21,646 nucleotides of DNA, taken from positions 1-21,646 of the forward strand of contig CAJXTP010000022.1 of NCBI GenBank assembly GCA_913061335.1, given 5' to 3'. The notes under the pieces were generated by a model that did no database searches, was not told the DNA's origin, and saw nothing but the letters and a program-made list of their open reading frames with translations. This DNA is from an uncultured Loktanella sp. (lineage in GTDB: Bacteria > Pseudomonadota > Alphaproteobacteria > Rhodobacterales > Rhodobacteraceae). Shown here piece by piece: positions 1 to 7,475 of the stretch (its first letter is position 1; every line of letters begins with the position of its first letter). A program made the position numbers and the translations under genes.

Positions 1-48
1 CGAGATGTAGAGAGGTCTCGTGGGCTCGGAGATGTGTATAAGAGACAG
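1..48 (+). other. Illumina Nextera i7 adapter contamination (not genomic)
   Basis: Bases 15-48 match the 34-base Nextera read-2 transposase sequence exactly, beginning GTCTCGTGGGCTCGG and ending in the mosaic end AGATGTGTATAAGAGACAG. Bases 7-14 (GTAGAGAG) are the reverse complement of CTCTCTAC, which I recall as index N707, and bases 1-6 (CGAGAT) are the end of the P7 oligonucleotide. The three parts sit in the exact order of a Nextera i7 primer. The stretch is untrimmed library adapter that the assembler kept as contig sequence, so genomic sequence begins at about base 49 and nothing before it should be annotated. Confidence 0.98.
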
Positions 49-403
49 GGTATCCTTGGTTTCCGTTGTAAAGAATTCATGCAGCTCGCGCCGATATTCG
101 ACCAACTCCACGCGCAGCAATTCGTCACACTTTGCATCAGTCCACGTAACGCCAGCCTCGACGTCAGCTTTTGTGATAGTTCGTATGCCCTGAGCAGATC
201 GTTGGCACCCCGACTAGACCGAGATAGGACGCATTCACGCAGCCTTCCCACTTTGCGACCAGAGGCACCAAAACAACCATTGTCGCGGCCTCACTGGTCA
301 GGATGGGCGGCGAGGCCATAGGATACATTGGCACTGGTTTATTGAATAGCAACATAGCCCCAAGAAACAGAACAGCGCCTACAAAGAACAACTTTTTACC
401 CAC
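49..403 (-). pseudogene. Phage-type lysozyme (GH24 endolysin), frameshifted and cut by the contig end
   Basis: This gene would encode a muramidase that cleaves peptidoglycan for phage (or gene transfer agent) lysis. I start it at the GTG at 403, which follows the ribosome binding site AAAGGAG at a good distance. The product opens with a hydrophobic segment (residues about 3-19), which could be an uncleaved signal or signal-arrest-release anchor, then LVPLVAKWEG with the catalytic Glu, and GVPTICSGHT typical of GH24 lysozymes. Two defects are visible. The residue nine after the Glu, normally catalytic Asp (YLDLVG), is Gly (GGT). After GHT the frame runs into a stop at 164-166, while the homologous continuation (ADVEAGVTWTDAKCDELL and onward, 44 codons) lies in another frame from about base 180 down to 49. 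The break is therefore at about 178-187. It is either real decay or base-calling error at a poorly covered contig end. The C-terminal half is missing because the contig ends. Confidence 0.8.
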
Positions 404-632
404 GAGAAATACTCCTTTGACGAACAACGCGACCAAGGCCACCACCAATCAATAGCGCCAGCCCAAGCCAGCCCCACAACAGCGGATTGCCTTCAATTGA
501 CCAGAAAAGAAACAGCAGACTTGGGACGACCAGCGAGAGCAGGCCAAGATAGATCGCCCACATCGAATAGCTGCGCAGGGCAACGTCTTTCCATTCGGGA
601 ATTAGTTCAAATCCGATATCGTTTCCAATCAT
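396..632 (-). CDS. Small two-TM membrane protein of a lysis cassette (holin-like, DUF7940-type)
   Basis: A 78-residue protein with a short polar N-terminus (LIPEWKDVALRSYSMW) and two hydrophobic segments at roughly residues 24-44 and 50-67, ending in the basic tail RVVRQRSISRG. The LIPEW start followed by a helix and two membrane spans resembles the small DUF7940 proteins I recall next to endolysin genes in rhodobacteral phages. That family assignment is from memory and not certain. Its last eight bases overlap the lysozyme start at 403, so translation is probably coupled. The start at the ATG at 632 has no good ribosome binding site. It may be a holin or antiholin helping the lysozyme cross or reach the periplasm, and its position inside a lysis gene row is the main support for this. 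Confidence 0.6.
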   Translation of the reverse strand: MIGNDIGFELIPEWKDVALRSYSMWAIYLGLLSLVVPSLLFLFWSIEGNPLLWGWLGLALLIGGGLGRVVRQRSISRG

Positions 633-695
633 TTAGGGAAGCGTTTTGGCCCACCAAAGCGAGCCATTATGTTATGAAAATCGTGTTAGATGGAT

Positions 696-866
696 TTAGG
701 CGCGCGCGACTATTCCGGCTTGCTGTCGCTTAAGTTCCAATTCAGCGTAGGCGATTTGCAGAAGTTTGCGCTTGAACCACCAGTTGACGAAAAAGCCCGC
801 GATCGCGAGCAGGTCACCGACGACAGCAAGCCAATCTGTCAAAGAGAATGCACCAACGCTCGCCAT
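696..866 (-). CDS. Holin-like small membrane protein (HP1 class II type)
   Basis: About 56 residues. A single region rich in hydrophobic residues (DWLAVVGDLLAIAGFFVNWWF, roughly residues 11-31) is followed by KRKLLQIAYAELELKRQQ, a charged amphipathic tail. The order 'W-hydrophobic-VNWWFKRK' is what is seen in HP1/P2-type class II holins, which form the membrane lesion that lets endolysin act. I chose the ATG at 866 because it is the first ATG and fits the family length; a TTG at 890 would add eight residues, and neither has a strong ribosome binding site. It is the first gene of the minus-strand row holin, membrane protein, lysozyme, and lies 80 bases downstream of the tRNA-Leu gene on the same strand. 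Confidence 0.6.
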   Translation of the reverse strand: MASVGAFSLTDWLAVVGDLLAIAGFFVNWWFKRKLLQIAYAELELKRQQAGIVARA

Positions 867-946
867 CACCGCACCACCCCAAGTCGACAAATTTATAGTT
901 CCGTGAATTTTATCTTATGGCTTTGCGCGCATTGTCGTTCATACAT

Positions 947-1033
947 TGGTGCGGGCGGGGGGACTCGAACCCCCACGGGCATACGCCCAACAGATTTTAA
1001 GTCTGGTGTGTCTACCATTCCACCACGCCCGCA
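947..1033 (-). tRNA. tRNA-Leu (anticodon UAA)
   Basis: Read on the minus strand, the gene starts GCGGGCG and ends CGCCCGC-A-CCA, giving a perfect seven-base acceptor stem, discriminator A and an encoded CCA. The anticodon stem-loop reads CCAGA-CTTAAAA-TCTGT, so the anticodon is TAA (leucine, UUA/UUG codons). The variable arm is long (TTGGGCGTATGCCCG, with a GGGC/GCCC pairing), as expected for a class II leucine tRNA, and the T-arm GGGGGTTCGAGTCCCCC is perfect. Length 87 bases. The lysis genes lie on its 3' side. The 3' ends of tRNA genes are common integration sites, which is why the neighbouring phage-like genes deserve attention. Confidence 0.97.
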
Positions 1034-1216
1034 TCTGGCGTTGTCTGCGAAGTTCAGTTTCAGCCCATATCGGAACATAAAACGGTCTCGTAGTCGCAAC
1101 GCCTTGATCCGTATGCACTCCTTAGCGCAGACACAAGGACTTTAAGTTCATGTGTGCCATTTCACTACGGGGGTACGCGCCTATCTCTATGCGGGCGTGC
1201 AGCGCGGTGCAATATA

Positions 1217-1756
1217 TTAGATATCGGTTCCGGCAGGTTCTGCAATCAATGCACGTTCGGACAGCCACGGGTTCAGCGCAAGTGCTGCGCGCAACGCCTC
1301 TTGGCCCTCATCGTTGCGGCCCATTCCCATCAAGGTCAGACCCTTGCCCGACAAAGCGGCAATATGGTTTGGCATGATCGCGAGCGCTTTGTTCAAATCA
1401 AGCAATGCAGCGTCGTAATCGCGTTGCAGAAAGCTCGCAAAAGCGCGCTGATTATAGCCTTCGGCATAGTCAGGGCAGTATGCGACCAACCCATCGAGTG
1501 TATCGCGTGCGCCCAGAAAATCGAAGCTTTCGCGCTGTGCCATGCCCGCGTCCAATATTGCTTGGGCAGTGGCGTCAGGCGCATCTAGCCACAACTTCCA
1601 TAGTTCCTGCGACAAAGGGAGGGCGGCTTGAGGACCATTTGTACGGCCAAGCTCAAAGATAATTTGATCGAGACGCGCTGCATGATCTGGCCCAACAGGG
1701 CACTGATCGGCGACTGCGGGAGCTGCAATCACCGCAAAGGGGATAATCCATTTCAT
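1217..1756 (-). CDS. Secreted tetratricopeptide repeat (TPR) protein
   Basis: A 179-residue protein with a short Sec signal peptide (MKWIIPFAVIAAPAVA, then DQCP). The mature part has helical repeats with TPR-like spacing, clearest at about residues 93-165 (AEGYNQRAFASFLQRDYDAALLDL.. and ..AALSGKGLTLMGMGRNDEGQEAL). These form roughly two complete TPR motifs, each ending in a conserved ALxxNP-type turn. It probably acts in the periplasm as a protein-protein interaction module; no enzymatic motif is seen. It is followed on the same strand by nothing before the tRNA gene, and it lies 31 bases downstream of putR, so the two could share a transcript. The specific role is unknown. Confidence 0.85.
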   Translation of the reverse strand: MKWIIPFAVIAAPAVADQCPVGPDHAARLDQIIFELGRTNGPQAALPLSQELWKLWLDAPDATAQAILDAGMAQRESFDFLGARDTLDGLVAYCPDYAEGYNQRAFASFLQRDYDAALLDLNKALAIMPNHIAALSGKGLTLMGMGRNDEGQEALRAALALNPWLSERALIAEPAGTDI

Positions 1757-1787
1757 GACCCATAATGTGTGTCAAACTGCCGTCAGG

Positions 1788-2285
1788 TCAAATCACATCC
1801 GCAGCACTGGGGGCCATGGGCGCGAGCCCCTCTTCTTTCACAGCCTGCATTGCCACATAAGTTGACGTATTGGCGACATGTGGCAATGTCGAAATTTTCT
1901 CTGCCAAAACAGCGCGGTATCCTGTCATACCTGCGGTGCGAACCTTCAGCAAATAGTCAAAATCACCCGCAATCAAATGACATTGTTCAATCTCAACAAT
2001 CTTCATCACTGCTGCATTAAACGCAGCCAAAGCAGCCTCTCGGGTGTCTGTCAGCTTCACTTCGACAAAGGCGACATGGTCGCGATCCAACCGGATCGGA
2101 TCGTAAAGCGCACGGTAGCCACGGATCACACCGCGGTCCTCTAGCCGTTTCAGCCGTGCTTGGGTCGGTGATTTCGACAATCCGATGCGGCGCGCAAGCT
2201 CTGTAACGCTGATCCGCCCTTCCACCGCCAAGACATCCAGAATCTTACGGTCGAAGCCATCGATAGGTGCAGTCTGTTCGGTCAT
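1788..2285 (-). CDS. putR: Lrp/AsnC-family regulator of proline utilisation (PutR)
   Basis: A 165-residue Lrp/AsnC transcription factor. The N-terminal helix-turn-helix is at about residues 8-57 (DRKILDVLAVEGRISVTELARRIGLSKSPTQARLKRLEDRGVI), and the C-terminal ligand-sensing RAM domain at about 70-150 contains the familiar HLIAGDFDYLLKVRT pattern. It sits head-to-head with putA across a 108-base gap. In rhodobacteria and Agrobacterium the Lrp-type PutR in this position activates putA in response to proline, which makes the assignment strong. This also fits the PutA here, which lacks its own DNA-binding domain. The ATG at 2285 is preceded by an AGAGGG ribosome binding site. Confidence 0.93.
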   Translation of the reverse strand: MTEQTAPIDGFDRKILDVLAVEGRISVTELARRIGLSKSPTQARLKRLEDRGVIRGYRALYDPIRLDRDHVAFVEVKLTDTREAALAAFNAAVMKIVEIEQCHLIAGDFDYLLKVRTAGMTGYRAVLAEKISTLPHVANTSTYVAMQAVKEEGLAPMAPSAADVI

Positions 2286-2393
2286 AGAATCGCCCTCTTT
2301 TCGGTCAAACAGGTTTCCATTTTGTTAGATAGCGGTCGAAATAACTTACGGCAACCGAGTATCGTAGGCCAAATCACATATTGGAGTGACACC
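2286..2393. promoter_or_regulatory. putR-putA divergent control region
   Basis: This 108-base gap must hold both promoters and the PutR binding sites. It contains an imperfect inverted pair, TTTCGGTC at about 2298 and GGTCGAAA at about 2332, which could be an Lrp-type operator. I cannot identify -10/-35 boxes with confidence. The putA ribosome binding site GGAG lies at 2383-2386, eight bases or so from the ATG at 2394. Confidence 0.45.
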
Positions 2394-5300
2394 ATGACCC
2401 GCGATACGTCATCTGCCTTGCGCGCCCAAATCGATGCGATGATCTACGCCCCTGAACACGGGACAGTCGCGGCTTTGCGCCTTGCCGCCAATTTATCTGG
2501 TGCAGATCGCACACGGATTAGCGCAAAAGGCGCCGATCTGGTTCGCCAAATTCGCAACAGCGCAGAGCCGGGTCTGATGGAGGTGTTCCTTGCCGAATAC
2601 GGTCTATCCACTGATGAAGGCATCGCGCTGATGTGTTTGGCCGAAGCATTGTTGCGCGTGCCGGACGCCGATACCATCGACGCACTGATCGAAGATAAGA
2701 TCGCGCCGTCCGATTGGGGCAAGCACTTGGGTCGGTCCGCATCGTCTTTGGTCAATGCCTCCACTTGGGCGCTGATGCTAACGGGCCGGGTTCTTGATGA
2801 TGACAAACCGGGTATCACGCGCCATCTGCGTGGGGCGGTCAAGCGTCTGGGCGAACCTGTCATTCGCACAGCCGTGGGCCGTGCCATGCGCGAAATGGGC
2901 CGTCAATTTGTGCTGGGCGAAGACATTCATAAGGCGATGAAACGCGCCGAAGGTATGCAAGCCAAAGGCTTCACCTATTCCTATGACATGTTGGGAGAGG
3001 CCGCCCGCACCGACGCCGATGCGCGCGCCTATCACCTGTCCTACAGCCGTGCGATTGCGAACATCGCCCAGCATTGCACCAACGGGTCCGTCGCGCAAAA
3101 CCCCGGAATCTCGGTCAAATTATCGGCGCTGCACGCCCGCTATGAGCTCGCCCAAGAAGCCCGCGTCATGGAAGAGCTGGTGCCGCGGGTGCGCTCCCTT
3201 GCCATCCTCGCGAAATCCGCGGGCATGGGGTTCAACATCGACGCCGAGGAGGCCGACCGCCTGTCGCTATCTCTTGATGTGATCGAGGCCGTCTTATCCG
3301 AGCCAGCTCTGCGCGGCTGGGACGGGTTTGGCGTTGTCGTGCAAGCCTACGGTCAGCGGGCGTCATTGGTCATCGACCACCTGCACGCCGTGGCCACAAA
3401 ACTGGACCGCAAAATCATGGTCCGTTTGGTCAAAGGCGCCTATTGGGACGCCGAGATCAAACGCGCCCAGGTCGAAGGCATGCACGGATTCCCTGTGTTC
3501 ACGCAAAAATCGCACACTGACATCAGCTATATCAGCAACGCACGTAAATTGCTGGGCATGACCAACCGGATTTACCCGCAATTTGCCACGCATAACGCGC
3601 ATACTGTTGCAGCCATCTTGGACATCGCAAGGCTGCAAAACTGCACCGCGTCTGACTATGAATTCCAGCGCCTGCACGGCATGGGCGAGGCTCTGCACAA
3701 GATCGTCCTAAAGGCCGAAGGCACCCGTTGCCGTATATATGCCCCCGTTGGCGCACACGAAGACTTGCTCGCCTATCTGGTCCGTCGCCTACTCGAGAAC
3801 GGCGCGAACTCTAGCTTTGTTAACCAAATCGTCGACGAAGATGTTAGCCCCGAAACCGTCGCCGAGGACCCATTCGAAACCGCATCAAATGCCGTCACCT
3901 TGCCTGTCGGGACTGATATATTTGAACCTGAACGGACAAACTCCAAGGGCTTTGATCTGACCCATCAACCGACGTTGGATGTGATCGATCAAACCCGTAC
4001 ACTATTTGCCGACCAGCAATTTACCGCACAACCGTTGACCTTTTCAGAACATAAGTATGTGAAAGCCACACAAACGCCACTCATCAACCCTGCTAAACCT
4101 GAAGATCTTGTTGGCCACACGCAGCCCGCCAAGCCGGACATTATCGCCAAAGCCGTCACAGACGCGACCCCATGGGACGCGACCAGCAAAGAACGGGCCG
4201 CGATCCTGAACAAGGTAGCTGATGCCTACGAAGCGCACGCTTGTGAGTTGTTCGCCATCCTTGCCCGCGAGGCAGGCAAAGGCTTGCCTGATGCGGTCGC
4301 CGAATTACGTGAAGCGGTGGATTTCTTGCGCTATTACGCTGCCCAAGCCCAACCAGACACAGCGCCGCGCGGCGTTTGGACTTGCATCAGCCCGTGGAAC
4401 TTCCCGCTCGCAATCTTCAGCGGTCAAATTGCGGCGGCACTGGCTGCTGGCAACGCGGTGCTGGCCAAGCCTGCCGAACAGACCCCCATCATCGCCTCGC
4501 GCGCCACGCAATTGATGCATGCAGCCGGCGTACCCGCGTCCGTGCTGCAACTCTTGCCCGGTGACGGCAGTGTCGGTGCGGCGTTAACGTCAGATGCGCG
4601 GATCAATGGCGTGGCTTTCACCGGCTCAACCGCGACCGCCCTGAAAATCCGTGCTGCGATGGCCGATCATTGCGCCCCCGGCACGCCGTTCATTGCGGAA
4701 ACAGGCGGATTGAACGCAATGATCGTCGACAGTACCGCACTGCCCGAACACGCCGTGCGCGATATCGTCAATGGGGCATTCCGGTCCGCTGGTCAGCGCT
4801 GCTCGGCCTTGCGATGCCTATACGTACAAGAGGACATCGCAGACAAACTGCTGCATATGCTCTACGGGGCCATGTCCGAACTGACGGTCGGTGATCCTTG
4901 GCATTTGTCCACTGACCTTGGCCCTGTCATCGACGCGGCTGCGCGCAATACAATTGCCGATTACGTCGCAGATGCGAAGCTGGGCGGGCGATTGTTGTTT
5001 GAAATTGCGGCCCCTACCGAAGGCACATTCATCGCGCCAACCGTGATTAAGGTGAACGGGATCGCTGAGATGACCCGTGAAATTTTTGGCCCCGTCCTGC
5101 ACGTAGCCACCTTCAAATCGACAGAGCTTGATCAAGTCATCGCGGACATTAACGCAACCGGATATGGGCTTACGTTTGGGCTGCACACACGGATCGACGA
5201 CCGTGTGCAGGCGGTCGTCGAGCAAATCCACGCGGGCAATATCTACGTCAATCGTGACCAGATTGGTGCGGTTGTCGGCAGTCAACCATTCGGCGGTGAA

Positions 5301-5846
5301 GGCATGTCGGGCACGGGTCCGAAGGCAGGCGGTCCGCACTATTTACCGCGCTTTACGACACCCACACCTGGGACAACGACACAAATATGGGATCAGATCG
5401 CTGATATTGCCAATTTGACAAAACGATTGTCCGCGCCGCTTCCCGCCGCGAGCACGCCGACCGATCTACCCGGCCCAACAGGCGAATCAAACCGACATAG
5501 CATGGCTCCTCGCGGGCCAATTTTGTGTATGGGACCGGGGCATGACACGACCCAAGCCCAGATCAAAACGGTCAGCGACCTAGGCGGCCTTGGTATCGCC
5601 GCTGACGGCACTGTGCCGTCCGAGGCATTGATCGACCTGCCCATATTGGGCGGCGTCATTTGGTGGGGAGACGCAGATGTGGGCCGCGCAATCGAACAAG
5701 CCCTGAGCAAACGCCAAGGCCCGATCACGGCGTTAATCACAGCTAGGCCCGATGTCACCCATGTCTTACATGAACGGCATGTGTGCATCGACACCACGGC
5801 GGCAGGCGGCAACGCAGCCTTGTTGGCCGAAGTCAGCAACGCCTGA
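2394..5846 (+). CDS. putA: Bifunctional proline dehydrogenase / L-glutamate gamma-semialdehyde dehydrogenase
   Basis: PutA oxidises proline to pyrroline-5-carboxylate with FAD, then oxidises the hydrolysed semialdehyde to glutamate with NAD, channelling the intermediate. It is 1150 residues long. After a helical N-terminal region comes the proline dehydrogenase barrel (about 170-480) with VRLVKGAYWDAEIKRAQ, FATHNAHT and YEFQRLHGMGEAL. The aldehyde dehydrogenase part (about 550-1000) has WNFPLAIFSGQ, FTGST, ETGG and the catalytic Cys803 in GQRCSALR, then EIFGPVL. A C-terminal domain (about 1010-1150) ends in the PutA-type motif DTTAAGGNAALL, as in the longer 'type B' PutAs. There is no ribbon-helix-helix domain, so unlike the E. 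coli enzyme it should not repress its own gene; PutR next door does the regulation. I chose the ATG at 2394 because of its GGAG ribosome binding site and because the upstream in-frame extension does not look conserved. Confidence 0.98.
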   Translation: MTRDTSSALRAQIDAMIYAPEHGTVAALRLAANLSGADRTRISAKGADLVRQIRNSAEPGLMEVFLAEYGLSTDEGIALMCLAEALLRVPDADTIDALIEDKIAPSDWGKHLGRSASSLVNASTWALMLTGRVLDDDKPGITRHLRGAVKRLGEPVIRTAVGRAMREMGRQFVLGEDIHKAMKRAEGMQAKGFTYSYDMLGEAARTDADARAYHLSYSRAIANIAQHCTNGSVAQNPGISVKLSALHARYELAQEARVMEELVPRVRSLAILAKSAGMGFNIDAEEADRLSLSLDVIEAVLSEPALRGWDGFGVVVQAYGQRASLVIDHLHAVATKLDRKIMVRLVKGAYWDAEIKRAQVEGMHGFPVFTQKSHTDISYISNARKLLGMTNRIYPQFATHNAHTVAAILDIARLQNCTASDYEFQRLHGMGEALHKIVLKAEGTRCRIYAPVGAHEDLLAYLVRRLLENGANSSFVNQIVDEDVSPETVAEDPFETASNAVTLPVGTDIFEPERTNSKGFDLTHQPTLDVIDQTRTLFADQQFTAQPLTFSEHKYVKATQTPLINPAKPEDLVGHTQPAKPDIIAKAVTDATPWDATSKERAAILNKVADAYEAHACELFAILAREAGKGLPDAVAELREAVDFLRYYAAQAQPDTAPRGVWTCISPWNFPLAIFSGQIAAALAAGNAVLAKPAEQTPIIASRATQLMHAAGVPASVLQLLPGDGSVGAALTSDARINGVAFTGSTATALKIRAAMADHCAPGTPFIAETGGLNAMIVDSTALPEHAVRDIVNGAFRSAGQRCSALRCLYVQEDIADKLLHMLYGAMSELTVGDPWHLSTDLGPVIDAAARNTIADYVADAKLGGRLLFEIAAPTEGTFIAPTVIKVNGIAEMTREIFGPVLHVATFKSTELDQVIADINATGYGLTFGLHTRIDDRVQAVVEQIHAGNIYVNRDQIGAVVGSQPFGGEGMSGTGPKAGGPHYLPRFTTPTPGTTTQIWDQIADIANLTKRLSAPLPAASTPTDLPGPTGESNRHSMAPRGPILCMGPGHDTTQAQIKTVSDLGGLGIAADGTVPSEALIDLPILGGVIWWGDADVGRAIEQALSKRQGPITALITARPDVTHVLHERHVCIDTTAAGGNAALLAEVSNA

Positions 5847-5886
5847 ACGGTTGACAATCTGGGGCGGCGCGGCAAACGTCGTCCCC

Positions 5887-6618
5887 ATGTTACCCATTCG
5901 CGATCATAACCCGTCTCAGACCACGCCCTATGTGACCTACATATTGATGGCGCTGAATATCTTGGTTTTTCTGGTGGGGAATCTAACCCTGATAACGGAC
6001 CAAGCGCTGTCACAGTTCTATTACGACTATGCGCTCATCCCCGCGCGGATTTCGGCTGGTGAAAACTATCCTACATTGCTCACGTCGATGTTTCTGCATG
6101 CGGGCGTTATGCATCTTGCAGGTAACATGCTGTTTTTATGGATTTTTGGTGATAATCTTGAAGATAAGATGGGACCGATCTGGTTCCTAACCTTTTATAT
6201 CGCCAGTGGCGTCGGCGCTGGTCTGGTCCATGTTGCCGTCGACCTGTACACGCCTATTCCACTCGTCGGTGCCTCTGGCGCAATCGCTGGGGTAATGGGC
6301 GGTTATTTGCTGCTGTTCCCAAAGGCCAAGGTCGATATCTTTATCTTTTTGATTGTGTTCATCCGCATCCTGCCGATCCCCGCGTGGGTCATGCTGGGGC
6401 TGTGGTTTGCAGTGCAGCTGTTCAACGGGATCAGCACCGACATCGCCATCGGCGGAGTCGCCTATTGGGCGCATGCAGGCGGGTTTATTGTCGGGTTGGT
6501 ACTAACAACACCGCTGTGGCTAAGGCTTGGCGCGGGCGGCTGGTGGGTGCAAACAGATTTTCATCCGGCGCACCCAGACGCCACGTATTCATCGCGTTTT
6601 CCAGTGATTAAGCGCTAG
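5887..6618 (+). CDS. Rhomboid family intramembrane serine protease
   Basis: A 243-residue, very hydrophobic protein with six or so membrane helices. The rhomboid signatures are all present: HLAGNMLFLWIFGDN (the HxxxN of helix 2), the nucleophile Ser130 in GASGAIAG, and the catalytic His196 in WAHAGGFIVG. Such enzymes cut substrate transmembrane helices within the cytoplasmic membrane; the substrate here is unknown. I place the start at the ATG at 5887 (MLPIRDHNP, the usual rhodobacterial N-terminus), although no strong ribosome binding site precedes it. The frame is open further upstream into putA, but that part is antisense-like and unlikely. The stop lies inside the end of suhB, which runs the other way. 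Confidence 0.92.
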   Translation: MLPIRDHNPSQTTPYVTYILMALNILVFLVGNLTLITDQALSQFYYDYALIPARISAGENYPTLLTSMFLHAGVMHLAGNMLFLWIFGDNLEDKMGPIWFLTFYIASGVGAGLVHVAVDLYTPIPLVGASGAIAGVMGGYLLLFPKAKVDIFIFLIVFIRILPIPAWVMLGLWFAVQLFNGISTDIAIGGVAYWAHAGGFIVGLVLTTPLWLRLGAGGWWVQTDFHPAHPDATYSSRFPVIKR

Positions 6619-7405
6619 GCTTTTTGCGGATCACTTTGGCGAATGTATCAAAGATTGGCTCGTTGGCGATGATAACGTCGCCGTCAGCCAAGATGTCACC
6701 GTTCGGGTTCAGCGGCTCGACGATGCACCCTGCTTCACGGGCAATGATCAGGCCAGCGGCCATATCCCAAGAGTGCAAATTACGCTCCCAGAACCCTTCG
6801 TAACGACCAGCGGCCACATAGGCCAGATCAAGCGATGCAGCCCCAAAACGGCGCACACCGGCACAAGCTGGCAGCAAACGCGCCAAGTCTTGCAACGTGT
6901 CAGGCAAATCAGCGCGGCCCGCAAACGGCAAGCCAGTTGAGAAAATGCTTTCGATCAAACGGTGACGCACAGATGCACGGATACGGCTTTCGTTCAGCCA
7001 CGCACCGCCACCTTTTTCGGCCCAGAACATTTCGTCCTTCACGGGGTCATAAATGACGCCTGAGACGATCTGGCCTTTGTGTTCCAACGCGATGGATACA
7101 GCCCAATGCGGCAGGCCATGCAGGAAATTTGTGGTGCCATCAAGCGGGTCGACAATCCAACGACGGGTCGGATCATCCCCTTCAATCTCTTTGCCTTCTT
7201 CGCCCAAGAACCCGTAGGTCGGGCGGGCGTAAAGCAAGTCTTCAAGGATGGTAGCTTCGGCCTGTTTGTCGGCACGGCTGACAAAATCGCCGGGACCTTT
7301 GGTCGACACCTGAAGGTTCTCAACTTCGGTGAAATCCTTAAGCAACGCGCGCCCAGCTTTGCGGGCGGTTTTCATCATCACGTTTAGATTAGCGCTACCA
7401 GCCAT
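6608..7405 (-). CDS. suhB: Inositol-1-monophosphatase family protein (SuhB)
   Basis: A 265-residue Mg-dependent phosphatase of the inositol monophosphatase fold. The metal-binding motifs are in place: GEEG (about residues 68-71), WIVDPLDGTTNFLHG (about 83-97, the DPxDGT motif), and WDMAAG near residue 215. It dephosphorylates inositol monophosphate and related sugar phosphates in the cytoplasm. In E. coli SuhB also binds the Nus antitermination complex, and whether that holds here cannot be seen. The ATG at 7405 has a clear GGAGG ribosome binding site seven bases upstream. Its last 11 bases overlap the convergent rhomboid gene. Confidence 0.95.
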   Translation of the reverse strand: MAGSANLNVMMKTARKAGRALLKDFTEVENLQVSTKGPGDFVSRADKQAEATILEDLLYARPTYGFLGEEGKEIEGDDPTRRWIVDPLDGTTNFLHGLPHWAVSIALEHKGQIVSGVIYDPVKDEMFWAEKGGGAWLNESRIRASVRHRLIESIFSTGLPFAGRADLPDTLQDLARLLPACAGVRRFGAASLDLAYVAAGRYEGFWERNLHSWDMAAGLIIAREAGCIVEPLNPNGDILADGDVIIANEPIFDTFAKVIRKKPSA

Positions 7406-7475
7406 GCGAGGGCCTCCGGAAGGTTCATATGTAAAACGCCGCTATAGGCCGATGTGCGCGGGCAAACAAGGGGCA

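Noticed and set aside
34..321. Plus-strand ORF of 95 codons at the contig start
   Set aside because: Its first codons lie in the sequencing adapter and the rest is antisense to the lysozyme gene.
893..1099. Minus-strand ORF of 68 codons
   Set aside because: It is translated through the tRNA-Leu gene (GGMVDTPDLKSVG is the usual false peptide from tRNA genes).
2322..2393. Upstream extension of putA by 24 codons
   Set aside because: It has no ribosome binding site, crosses the putR-putA control region, and the ATG at 2394 has GGAG at the right distance.
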